14,623 nucleotides of DNA from contig JAUXAH010000020.1 in assembly GCA_030614945.1 (NCBI GenBank), positions 1-14,623 of the forward strand, given 5' to 3'. The position numbers were made by a program, and so were the translations under genes. Source of the stretch: Phycisphaerae bacterium (GTDB lineage: Bacteria > Planctomycetota > Phycisphaerae > Sedimentisphaerales > SG8-4). Under the pieces are notes generated by a model. That model was given only the letters and a program-made list of their open reading frames with translations. It searched no databases and was not told the DNA's origin. This document shows positions 1 to 5,899 of the stretch, piece after piece (the first letter of the stretch is position 1; every line of letters starts with the position of its first letter).

Positions 1-98
1 ATCAAAGCCAAAGTTCGGAAAATTATGATTTTGAGCGGCAAACTTCTGCTGGGGATTTTGAAAATCGTTTGACAAAACGGATTTTAAGATTAGCATAA
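1..98 (+). CDS. Possible C-terminal end of an upstream gene (partial, uncertain)
   Basis: A frame is open from position 3 to a TAA at 96-98. It reads about 31 codons rich in charged residues and ends in NRLTKRILRLA. A second frame is open from 1 to a TGA at 70-72. Either could be the tail of a gene that begins before the window, or chance. The fragment is too short to assign to a family. A promoter-like TTGACA at 69-74 would lie inside the longer reading, which weakens it a little. Confidence 0.2.
   Translation, partial: QSQSSENYDFERQTSAGDFENRLTKRILRLA
69..96 (+). promoter_or_regulatory. Candidate sigma-70 promoter for the antiporter gene
   Basis: A perfect TTGACA (69-74) is followed after 16 nt by TAGCAT (91-96, four of six matches to TATAAT). 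Transcription would start near 103 and run through the heptamer repeat into the antiporter start at 164. This is a sequence match only; the -10 is weak. Confidence 0.4.
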
Positions 99-115
99 GT
101 TCGTGAAGGGTATCT

Positions 116-164
116 CGTGAATCGAGATGCGAGATACGAACAACGAAATACGAGATACGAGATA
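116..164. repeat. Heptamer-phased repeat array 1 (CGAGATA type)
   Basis: Seven consecutive 7-nt units begin with CG at 116, 123, 130, 137, 144, 151 and 158. The commonest unit is CGAGATA, and variants include CGTGAAT, CGAACAA and CGAAATA. The last unit ends on the A of the antiporter ATG, so the array supplies the whole region where a Shine-Dalgarno should be. It is the first of seven arrays in the window with the same period. Confidence 0.85.
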
Positions 165-1867
165 TGATTTGTTCATTTGTTAGTGCGAGTACTGAGGCTT
201 TTGGCTCTTTGAATCTGGTCCTGTTATTCGGGCTAATTGTCTTTTTTGGTACATTCGGGTCGCGTCTTTTTCAAAAGTTCCACATTCCGCAGGTTGTCGG
301 CTGTGTCGTTGTTGGGATACTTCTGGGCGATGTTCTTGATGTGATAACTCCCGAAAAAATTGAAGCCCTCAGGCCCTTTACAATGTTTGCTCTGGGTGTC
401 ATAGGGTTTATGATTGGGTCGGAGCTGCGAAGCGATGTCTTTAAAAAGTATGGAAGGCAATTTTTCATCATTCTTTTCTCCCAGGGTATAGGAGCTTTTT
501 TGTTAGTGGCGGTTGGCACTTCGGCAGCGGCATATTTCGTTACCGGCCGGTTATCGATTTCAATTGCAATGGGGCTTGTGCTTGGCGCCATTGCCTCGGC
601 TACGGCACCGGCGACGACGGTAAATGTTTTATGGGAGTATAAGACGAGGGGGCCACTGACCGCGGCAGTGCTGGCTATTGTTGCACTGGATGATGCTCTG
701 GCACTGCTGCTTTACCGTGGCGCAGCTACGGGAGCGAAAGCTCTTTGCGGCACAGCAGGCGGCTCAGTTTTGGCTGCTACGCTTTTACTGCTGGGTGAAA
801 TCGTTGGTGCAATACTGTTGGGATTCTTAGCAGGAGTGTTGCTCTATTTTCTCTTAAAATTCGTCAGGGCCGACGATAAGGTCCTGGCATTTTCGATTAG
901 CTGCCTTTTGCTTGTTGTCGGCATCTCAATAATAGCGGATATGGGGCCGATTTTGCCCGCTATGGTACTGGGTGCAACTATGGCCAATCTGGCGCCGCGC
1001 CAGAGCAAGGGCGTTTTTAAGCTTGTCGAGAAGTTTTCGCCGCCGATTTACATTTCGTTTTTTGTGCTTGCGGGCGCCCATATTCAGTTTGGCAGGATAG
1101 GTTCGCAAATAGTTATTATTATGATAGTAGTTTTTACGCTTTTCAGGGTAGTGGGTAAGGTGGTGGGCTGCTGGTTTGGTGCCAGGTACTCTGGTGCGCC
1201 AGCCGTGGTTCGTAAATACCTGGGAATTTGTCTGCTGCCTCAGGCCGGCGTGGCCATCGGCCTTGCTATTTTGGCCGGCCAGCAGTTTAACGCAGAACTC
1301 GGCCATACTATTATTATGATTGTTATGACAGCGATATTTTTTACGGAAATACTTGGGCCGATGCTGGTTAAGGTCGGTGTGAAAAAGGCGGGCGAAATAG
1401 GACTTAATATTACTGAAGAAGACCTGATAAAGACGTACACCGTTAAGGATGTTATGGATACTGCGCCGACAAGCATTGCGCAGGATTTGCCGCTGCGCCA
1501 GATTCTTGAGGTGTTCAGCACTTCTGATAGTGTGTATTATCCGGTTATTGACAGTCAATCTCGGATTACAGGGATAATCACTATCGCCGATATCAAGGAG
1601 ATGTTTGCCAATCAGGACGTTGCCGGCTGGCTGCTGGCCTGTGATGTTGCCGAGCCTGTACTGGACAAGACGACGCCGAATAAGCCGCTCGAGGAGGCAA
1701 TAGAGCGGATGAGACGTTATGATTTGGAAAATATGCCCGTAGTGGCCGGTGCTGAGAGTGATGAGCTTGTCGGCGTTTTGGACTATCGCAAGACGCTCCG
1801 CAAAATAAGTGCCGAAGTTTTGCACAGACGTAGAGTGGCAGATGAAATGGCCCCGGCGACGGGCTAA
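164..1867 (+). CDS. CPA2-type cation:proton antiporter with C-terminal CBS pair
   Basis: This is an inner-membrane monovalent cation/H+ antiporter. Residues about 15-415 form roughly a dozen hydrophobic helices of the Na+/H+ exchanger fold. They carry ATAPAT (146-151) in the unwound-helix position and a DD pair (D176, D177) in the following helix, the usual ion-binding motif of electrogenic CPA2 members. Residues about 430-485 and 495-555 are two CBS domains (VKDVM..., GIITIADI and GVLDYRKTL), which commonly bind adenine nucleotides or cyclic dinucleotides and gate transport. The length of 567 aa fits an antiporter plus a Bateman module. The chosen ATG lies flush against a heptamer repeat with no clear Shine-Dalgarno, so the start could be slightly later. 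Na+ versus K+ specificity cannot be told from the sequence. It is followed by a repeat and then rnpA, with no evident functional link. Confidence 0.85.
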   Translation: MICSFVSASTEAFGSLNLVLLFGLIVFFGTFGSRLFQKFHIPQVVGCVVVGILLGDVLDVITPEKIEALRPFTMFALGVIGFMIGSELRSDVFKKYGRQFFIILFSQGIGAFLLVAVGTSAAAYFVTGRLSISIAMGLVLGAIASATAPATTVNVLWEYKTRGPLTAAVLAIVALDDALALLLYRGAATGAKALCGTAGGSVLAATLLLLGEIVGAILLGFLAGVLLYFLLKFVRADDKVLAFSISCLLLVVGISIIADMGPILPAMVLGATMANLAPRQSKGVFKLVEKFSPPIYISFFVLAGAHIQFGRIGSQIVIIMIVVFTLFRVVGKVVGCWFGARYSGAPAVVRKYLGICLLPQAGVAIGLAILAGQQFNAELGHTIIMIVMTAIFFTEILGPMLVKVGVKKAGEIGLNITEEDLIKTYTVKDVMDTAPTSIAQDLPLRQILEVFSTSDSVYYPVIDSQSRITGIITIADIKEMFANQDVAGWLLACDVAEPVLDKTTPNKPLEEAIERMRRYDLENMPVVAGAESDELVGVLDYRKTLRKISAEVLHRRRVADEMAPATG

Positions 1868-1870
1868 GTG

Positions 1871-1954
1871 AGTTCGTAGTTCATAGTTGGGAGTTCATAG
1901 TACGTAGTTCATAGTTCGTAGTTCAGAGTTCGTAGTTCATAGTTCGTAGTCTGC
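1871..1954. repeat. Heptamer-phased repeat array 2 (AGTTCGT/AGTTCAT type)
   Basis: Twelve consecutive 7-nt units each begin with AG, at 1871, 1878, 1885 and so on to 1948, without a single slip in phase. Units alternate mainly between AGTTCGT and AGTTCAT, with variants AGTTGGG, AGTACGT, AGTTCAG and AGTCTGC. The array fills almost the entire gap between the antiporter and rnpA. On the opposite strand the unit reads ACGAACT, sharing an ACGA core with the other arrays. Confidence 0.95.
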
Positions 1955-1969
1955 GGAATACGATGTACA

Positions 1970-2359
1970 ATGAAGCGGTTGTCTTTTGCGAAAGATAAAA
2001 GGCTTGTTACTGACAGGCAATTCAAGGCCGTTTTGGCTCGTCATCTGCGTGTTAGCGACGGCTTGCTTACGCTCTATATGGCCGAAAACGATTGCGGCTA
2101 TCCGCGATTGGGTGTCTCTGTTGGCAAATCTTGCGGTGGGGCGGTCATGCGTAATCGACTGAAAAGGCTGTTGAGAGAGGCCTTTCGGAAAAGCCAGGAC
2201 CGGATTCCGGCCGGCTTCGATTATTTGCTGATGATTTCGAAACACGGCCAGGATGGCCGTGCCACAGGTACCAAAGAGGCTGTAAGGCAACTGACATTTG
2301 AACAGGTAAAGGCCTCGTTTTTGGCTCTGGTAGATGAGGCCGTTGGTAAAATCGAGTAA
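1970..2359 (+). CDS. rnpA: Ribonuclease P protein component
   Basis: RnpA is the small basic protein that binds the RNase P RNA and assists 5' maturation of tRNA precursors in the cytoplasm. The family signature RNRLKRLLREAFR is at 61-73, preceded by the RLGVSVGKSCGGAV strand (46-59) that forms the leader-binding surface. The N-terminus (RLSFAKDKRLVTDRQFKAVL) is also typical, and 129 aa is the normal length. The gene normally follows rpmH, often near oriC with yidD and yidC. Here a repeat array and an antiporter lie upstream and a MerR/MlaD pair downstream. The ATG at 1970 gives the canonical N-terminus. The Shine-Dalgarno is weak (CGGAA at 1954-1958, about 11 nt away), and an ATG at 1963 is out of frame. 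Confidence 0.95.
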   Translation: MKRLSFAKDKRLVTDRQFKAVLARHLRVSDGLLTLYMAENDCGYPRLGVSVGKSCGGAVMRNRLKRLLREAFRKSQDRIPAGFDYLLMISKHGQDGRATGTKEAVRQLTFEQVKASFLALVDEAVGKIE

Positions 2360-2440
2360 TCTATGGTTTCTTTCGGCAGAGCGGAGATGTTATGGGACCC
2401 AATTCTGTAACGTCGCAAAATGGGAGCTGCAAGAGTGTCT

Positions 2441-2454
2441 GAGGATAAGTTTTG
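2441..2454 (+). promoter_or_regulatory. Shine-Dalgarno and TTG start deciding the MerR-like N-terminus
   Basis: GAGGAT at 2441-2446 lies 7 nt (counted from GAGG) before a TTG at 2452-2454. No in-frame ATG is better placed, and translation from this TTG leads straight into the helix-turn-helix. The start is therefore best read as TTG. Confidence 0.6.
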
Positions 2455-2712
2455 AATCGGGAAAACAAATTAACGCCGATAGGTACAGCAGCAAAAAAAG
2501 CTGGCATTTCACGGCAGTCTCTGCAATACTACATTATGGTCGGTTTGCTTGAGCCAACAGAAGTTACGCCGACCGGCAGACGGCTGTTTGACGAAAAAGG
2601 TATTGAGCGAATTAAACTCATAAAAAAACTTAACGACAGCGGCTATCCGCTGCGGGCCATAAGAGAATTGTTTCTGGAAGGCCGCACTGATTTGAAAGGA
2701 AGCAAAAAGTGA
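2452..2712 (+). CDS. Minimal MerR-type DNA-binding protein
   Basis: This is a small cytoplasmic helix-turn-helix protein of 86 aa. Residues about 8-70 match the MerR winged-helix domain: TPIGTAAKKAGISRQSLQYY for the HTH, then GLLEP and GRRLFDEKGIERIKLIKKL, followed by SGYPLRAIREL. It stops just after the DNA-binding domain, without the long dimerisation helix and effector domain of full MerR regulators. It could be a DNA-binding-only regulator or one that needs a partner. Its stop codon overlaps the start of the MlaD-like gene by 4 nt, so the two are translationally coupled. It follows rnpA by about 90 nt and is probably in the same transcript. Its target is unknown; the adjacent mlaD-like gene is the obvious candidate. 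Confidence 0.8.
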   Translation: MNRENKLTPIGTAAKKAGISRQSLQYYIMVGLLEPTEVTPTGRRLFDEKGIERIKLIKKLNDSGYPLRAIRELFLEGRTDLKGSKK

Positions 2713-3623
2713 CTGATTACGAAACTATCGAAAGAAGGCGTAATGTTGTTGTAGGAATCTTTGTCATAGTTGCTATCTGTGCGCTTGTATGGCTGATATT
2801 TATGTTCAGGGAGTTTCCTATAATTGTCAGCAGATACCGTTCGTTTCAGGTGTTCGTTCAATTCCCGACAGCTCCGGGTGTGGATGAAAATACTCCCATT
2901 CAGTTCTGCGGCTATCAAATCGGCAGCGTAACAAAGGTTATGGCTCCGGAAGTACGGACAGATTTGAATACCGGCCGGGAGTATCATCAAACAGTGGTTG
3001 TCCTTAGTATTAAGAAAAAATATGTCAATATTCCCTCCAATGTTGAAGTAAAGTTGATGATGCGGGGGCTGGGCAGCAGCTATGTCGAACTTAAAGTTGA
3101 CCCTGCTAAATTACCGCCGCCGCCGCGTGACCCGAACCGGCCGGAAACAACAATATACTTAGTCGACAATATGCTGCTGCAGGGCTCGACCGGTATGGCC
3201 AGTGAGTTTTTCCCGGAAGAAAGCCAGGAAAAATTCGAAGAGCTGGTCAATACGATGAAAGATGTTCTGGATAACGCCAATGATATCATTGGTGACCCCA
3301 ACACTAAGGAAAATCTCAAGAAAATTTTGGCTAATGTCTCTGATGCAACAAAGCAGGTCGCGCAGACGCTGGAAGAACTTCAAAAATTCTTCGTTGCCGG
3401 GACCGAGGCGAGCGAAGAAATAAGTAAAACGGTAGCAGAACTGCGGCAAATTTTAGCGAAGGTCAACAGCGGCGAGGGCACCGCTGCCAAGTTCGTAAAT
3501 GATGGACGATTGTACGAAGATCTGGTCGACAGTACTGAGCAATTGCACATGGTGTTGCAGGAGCTAAAGTCGTTGATAGATAAAATCAGGGAAAAGGGCT
3601 TGTTGGCCCGCACATATGAGTGA
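2709..3623 (+). CDS. MlaD/MCE-domain lipid transport protein
   Basis: This is a substrate-binding-type component of an Mla-like ABC system that moves phospholipids between inner and outer membranes. A single membrane helix lies near residues 13-34 after a short cytoplasmic N-terminus. The MCE domain spans about 43-135 (FQVFVQFPTAPGVDENTPIQFCGYQIGSV, then MMRGLGSSYVEL), and a long polar helical tail runs from about 160 to 304. It starts with GTG at 2709, preceded by AAAGGAAG at 2695-2702, and overlaps the MerR-like stop as GTGA. At 304 aa it is longer than E. coli MlaD; the extra length is the helical tail, which could build a tunnel or contact the envelope. No mlaE (permease) or mlaF (ATPase) lies next to it here, so its partners must be encoded elsewhere. 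Confidence 0.85.
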   Translation: MTDYETIERRRNVVVGIFVIVAICALVWLIFMFREFPIIVSRYRSFQVFVQFPTAPGVDENTPIQFCGYQIGSVTKVMAPEVRTDLNTGREYHQTVVVLSIKKKYVNIPSNVEVKLMMRGLGSSYVELKVDPAKLPPPPRDPNRPETTIYLVDNMLLQGSTGMASEFFPEESQEKFEELVNTMKDVLDNANDIIGDPNTKENLKKILANVSDATKQVAQTLEELQKFFVAGTEASEEISKTVAELRQILAKVNSGEGTAAKFVNDGRLYEDLVDSTEQLHMVLQELKSLIDKIREKGLLARTYE

Positions 3624-3839
3624 AACCGTTTCCTCTTGTTTACCATAGTGTTTTATACCGCACCAAAACTAAGCGAATCGCCGTGCTTTTTGATACGGGG
3701 TTTGAATGTGTGACGGTTGCAATTCTTTGATTAACGAAATATTGAGAAATTTTGCAGATGTTTACGAATGCCGGATACTTGATTTAATCTGGTTGGCAAT
3801 TGCGAGAATCGAGTATCAAGTATCGATGTTTTGCGTTTT
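3624..3839. other. Intergenic region between convergent genes
   Basis: This 216-nt gap between the MlaD-like gene and the sulfatase (convergent) shows no gene-like reading frame and no tRNA-like fold that I can see. GATACTTGAT at 3774-3783 is the reverse complement of ATCAAGTATC at 3815-3824 (10-bp stem, 31-nt loop). T-rich sequence follows from 3829. It might act as a weak transcription barrier for the plus strand, but the loop is long. The right arm is part of a heptamer array. Confidence 0.4.
3803..3830. repeat. Heptamer-phased repeat array 3 (CGAGTAT/CAAGTAT type)
   Basis: Four consecutive 7-nt units start at 3803, 3810, 3817 and 3824 (CGAGAAT, CGAGTAT, CAAGTAT, CGATGTT). It is a short, degenerate member of the same period-7 class as the arrays at 116 and 1871, and sits just downstream of the sulfatase stop. 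Confidence 0.6.
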
Positions 3840-5345
3840 TCACTTTTCGCGATAATCCGGATTCGGCCTGGGCAGCTTGGCGCCGGTGGCCCGCAGCCAC
3901 CTCTTCAATTTAGCGTCGAGCTCCTTGACCTTTTTCGGCATCTTCTCCGAGAGGTCGTTCTTCTCTGACAGGTCTGCCTTTAGATTAAACAGTTCGAACG
4001 TTTTGCCCTCATACCGCTTGATAAGCTTCCAATCGCCTGCCCGGATGATGCTGTAGGGCACAATGTTGCCGCGATAGTGTGGGAAGTGCCAGAAGATTGC
4101 TTCCCGGTCAAGCTTCTTGGCGCCGTTGGATTTCAGATGCTTAACAAGGGACACACCGTCAATAGCACGGTTGCGCGGCAGCGGTACGCCGGCGGCCTCG
4201 CAAATAGTCGGGAAGTAATCGACGCTGGTGGCTGGCTCGCCGCTGACCGTACCCGGCTTTATGACTTTTGGCCAGCCCAGCCCCTCCGAGGGGCGGGGCC
4301 AGCGGACAATCAACGGCTCGCGAATACCGCCTTCATACGGATGGCCCTTGCCGGCACGCAGCGGCAGGTTGTTGGTGACTCCTGAAAGGCCGCCGTTGTC
4401 GCTGGTGAAGATAACGACCGTCTTCTCGGCCAGGTTAAGTTCGTCCAGCACAGAACAGATTTTGCCCACGGCGTCGTCCACGCTCTCAACCATCGCTGCG
4501 TAGGTGGGATTTTTTTGGTTTGTCGGCTTCTTCGCCTTGTATTTGTCAATCAGGTTTTTCTTGCCCTGGATTGGTGTATGTACCGCATAATGGGACATAT
4601 AGAGAAAGAACGGCTTATCTTTGTGCCGGCGGATAAATTTGACTGCCTCATCAGCTTCGCGGTCGGTCAGGTACTCGCCCTTGCGGCGGGGCTTCAATGT
4701 CGGGATTTGGCCCTGACCCTTTCGAGAATACGGGGCGAAGTAGCTGGGCGGCTGGCCGAAGTCGCAGCCGCCGATGTTGAAATCAAAGCCCTGCTTGTCA
4801 GGGTACCAATTGTCCGGGCCAAGGTGCCACTTGCCGATATGGCAGGATGTGTACCCCGCCGGTTTGAGTGCTTCGGCAATGGTAAGCTCTTCAAGTTCCA
4901 TCCACAGCGCGTTTGGTGGGCACAACAGCTTTCTGTTTTTGCCGCCGACGTAGTCAGTTGGATTTTTCTTGTTTGCGGGAATTTTACCGTTCTGAAAGCG
5001 GGCGTGGATCCAGTCGGTGACGCCGAGGCGGGCCGGGTAGCGACCGGTCATCACGGCCGCCCGGGTCGGTGAGCAGACTGCACAGGCGGCATAGCCATCG
5101 GTGAACCGCATACCATCGGCAGCGAGGCGGTCGATATTCGGCGTCTCGTAGAACTTGCTGCCGTAACAGCCGGCGTCCATCCAGCCCAGGTCATCGATGA
5201 GGATTAAAACGAAATTGGGCTTCTTCCGGGACGAACCGCCCACAAGCTGTTGAGGTCCGTTCGCGCATCCCGGTATGGCCAGTGACGCCGCACCAAGACC
5301 AACTGCCTTCAGGAAATCGCGACGAGTGTAATCGTATTTGCTCAT
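3840..5345 (-). CDS. Tat-exported S1-family sulfatase (formylglycine-dependent)
   Basis: This exported hydrolase removes sulfate esters, probably from sulfated polysaccharides or glycans. The N-terminus has a twin-arginine signal (TRRDFLKAVGLGAASLAIPGC, residues 7-27) ending in a lipobox-like IPGC, so it may be a Tat-exported lipoprotein. Metal-binding Asp residues are at D51 and D52. The sulfatase signature CSPTRAAVMTGR starts at C91, the residue converted to formylglycine; CxPxR is the type processed by an FGE or anaerobic sulfatase-maturating enzyme. HIGKWHLG and FTSDNGG supply further active-site and metal residues. At 501 aa the length is normal. The ATG at 5345 has AAGGAGAAG at 5351-5359 upstream. 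No maturase, SusC/D pair or glycoside hydrolase is adjacent. The exact substrate and sulfatase subfamily cannot be read from this alone. Confidence 0.93.
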   Translation of the reverse strand: MSKYDYTRRDFLKAVGLGAASLAIPGCANGPQQLVGGSSRKKPNFVLILIDDLGWMDAGCYGSKFYETPNIDRLAADGMRFTDGYAACAVCSPTRAAVMTGRYPARLGVTDWIHARFQNGKIPANKKNPTDYVGGKNRKLLCPPNALWMELEELTIAEALKPAGYTSCHIGKWHLGPDNWYPDKQGFDFNIGGCDFGQPPSYFAPYSRKGQGQIPTLKPRRKGEYLTDREADEAVKFIRRHKDKPFFLYMSHYAVHTPIQGKKNLIDKYKAKKPTNQKNPTYAAMVESVDDAVGKICSVLDELNLAEKTVVIFTSDNGGLSGVTNNLPLRAGKGHPYEGGIREPLIVRWPRPSEGLGWPKVIKPGTVSGEPATSVDYFPTICEAAGVPLPRNRAIDGVSLVKHLKSNGAKKLDREAIFWHFPHYRGNIVPYSIIRAGDWKLIKRYEGKTFELFNLKADLSEKNDLSEKMPKKVKELDAKLKRWLRATGAKLPRPNPDYREK

Positions 5346-5440
5346 CTTAACTTCTCCTTTTTGTGCTCTCCATTCTCATAACGAGCATCAGGTATCGAGC
5401 ATCGAGCCGGAGTCAAAAGCCAGGCGCCTTTTCTCGTCAT
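5342..5440 (-). CDS. Short 32-codon ORF coupled to the sulfatase
   Basis: On the minus strand an ATG at 5440-5438 is preceded, after 5 nt, by a perfect AAGGAGG (5452-5446). The frame stays open for 32 codons (beginning MTRKGAWLLTP) and stops with a TGA that overlaps the sulfatase ATG as ATGA. That is the best Shine-Dalgarno in the region, and the overlap is typical of translational coupling. The middle of the frame is made of a heptamer repeat (5382-5409), so its amino-acid sequence is unlikely to be conserved in full. It may be a leader peptide, or the original 5' end of a gene broken by repeat insertion. I recognise no family. Confidence 0.4.
   Translation of the reverse strand: MTRKGAWLLTPARCSIPDARYENGEHKKEKLR
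5382..5409. repeat. Heptamer-phased repeat array 4 (CGAGCAT type)
   Basis: Four 7-nt units start at 5382, 5389, 5396 and 5403 (CGAGCAT, CAGGTAT, CGAGCAT, CGAGCCG). It lies between the sulfatase start and the strong Shine-Dalgarno at 5446-5452, inside the short coupled ORF. Confidence 0.65.
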
Positions 5441-5479
5441 AGTGGCCTCCTTATGTTGCGATATTTGTTTTGGTGATGT

Positions 5480-5508
5480 ATTTTAACGATTAAACGGTGT
5501 TATTGCAA
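5480..5508 (-). promoter_or_regulatory. Candidate sigma-70 promoter for the sulfatase
   Basis: Read on the minus strand, TTGCAA (5508-5503) is followed after 17 nt by TAAAAT (5485-5480), five of six matches to TATAAT. A small palindrome, TTTAA-CGA-TTAAA (5482-5494), overlaps the -10 and spacer and could be an operator. No experimental support is available from sequence. Confidence 0.4.
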
Positions 5509-5520
5509 CTTCGATTTAGA

Positions 5521-5658
5521 GCCTATCCGAATAACCCTTCGGTTTTGTCATTGCGAGGAGCGAAGCGACGAAGCAATCTCGATTTTCGAGCGTTTGAGAT
5601 TGCCACGGCCTTTCAGGCCTCGCAATGACAGGAATTCACAAAAGTTATTCGGATAGGC
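5521..5658. repeat. 138-bp palindromic MITE-like element
   Basis: Perfect 15-bp terminal inverted repeats bound the element: GCCTATCCGAATAAC at 5521-5535 and its reverse complement at 5644-5658. Inside, GTCATTGCGAGG (5547-5558) pairs with CCTCGCAATGAC (5618-5629), and GCAATCTC (5573-5580) pairs with GAGATTGC (5596-5603). The whole unit can therefore fold into one long interrupted hairpin. It has no coding capacity. The inner core is the same repeat as at 14583-14618. This is the architecture of a non-autonomous palindromic repeat or MITE. Confidence 0.8.
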
Positions 5659-5664
5659 ACTTAG

Positions 5665-5693
5665 GCTCGAATTTTCCATTGCACAATTCGAGC
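5665..5693. repeat. 9-bp stem hairpin upstream of rex
   Basis: GCTCGAATT (5665-5673) and AATTCGAGC (5685-5693) form a perfect 9-bp stem with an 11-nt loop. About 15 nt downstream is an A8-9/T7 tract (roughly 5710-5732), itself nearly self-complementary. It lies between divergent genes, upstream of the rex promoter, so a terminator role for a known gene is not obvious. A binding site or a barrier between the two promoters is possible. Confidence 0.35.
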
Positions 5694-5817
5694 TGTTGGT
5701 GTGCCGTAAAATAAAAAAAAATTATTTTTTTGCGCTTTTCTTACATACACGCGGTAACTTCCTATCTATAAAGAAATTAAGCAAAGAAGATTTTATTAAC
5801 TAAATAGTCATACTTCC

Positions 5818-5847
5818 TTGACTGACAATCGTTCTATAAGCTATAAT
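5818..5847 (+). promoter_or_regulatory. Strong promoter of the rex-hydrogenase operon
   Basis: TTGACT (5818-5823) is followed after 18 nt by a perfect TATAAT (5842-5847). This is the best sigma-70-type match in the window. It predicts a start near 5854 and a leader of about 46 nt to the rex ATG at 5900. No other promoter of comparable quality is visible down to 14518, and gene spacings there are short, so it probably drives the whole operon. Confidence 0.7.
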
Positions 5848-5856
5848 CCCCCAAGT

Positions 5857-5874
5857 TTGTGAATGTGAACTCAA
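5857..5874 (+). promoter_or_regulatory. Probable Rex operator at the operon transcription start
   Basis: TTGTGAA-tgtg-AACTCAA at 5857-5874 has the spacing of the Rex consensus TTGTGAA-N4-TTCACAA. The left half is perfect and the right half matches four of seven bases. It lies about 10 nt after the -10 box, overlapping the expected transcription start, where a bound dimer would block initiation. Rex proteins commonly regulate their own operon through such sites. The assignment is inference from consensus and position. Confidence 0.55.
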
Positions 5875-5899
5875 GTGCTAAATAGCCGTAGTATAACTT

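Noticed and set aside
926..1825. Long minus-strand reading frame opposite the antiporter gene
   Set aside because: It is antisense to a clear CPA2/CBS protein, its translation is rich in His, Asn and Arg with no recognisable domain, and it has no convincing start signal. It is a shadow frame.
1871..1954. CRISPR array
   Set aside because: Units are 7 nt, contiguous and without spacers. No cas gene is nearby.
2334..2552. 72-codon frame between rnpA and the MerR-like gene
   Set aside because: It overlaps the end of rnpA and the MerR-like helix-turn-helix in another frame and shows no family features.
3774..3824. Rho-independent terminator between the convergent mlaD-like and sulfatase genes
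   Set aside because: The 10-bp stem is AT-rich with a 31-nt loop and no immediate T-run. One arm is simply a heptamer repeat, so I do not call a terminator.
4515..5072. Plus-strand 185-codon frame opposite the sulfatase
   Set aside because: It lies entirely inside the sulfatase, which has a Tat signal and complete active-site motifs. No independent domain is visible.
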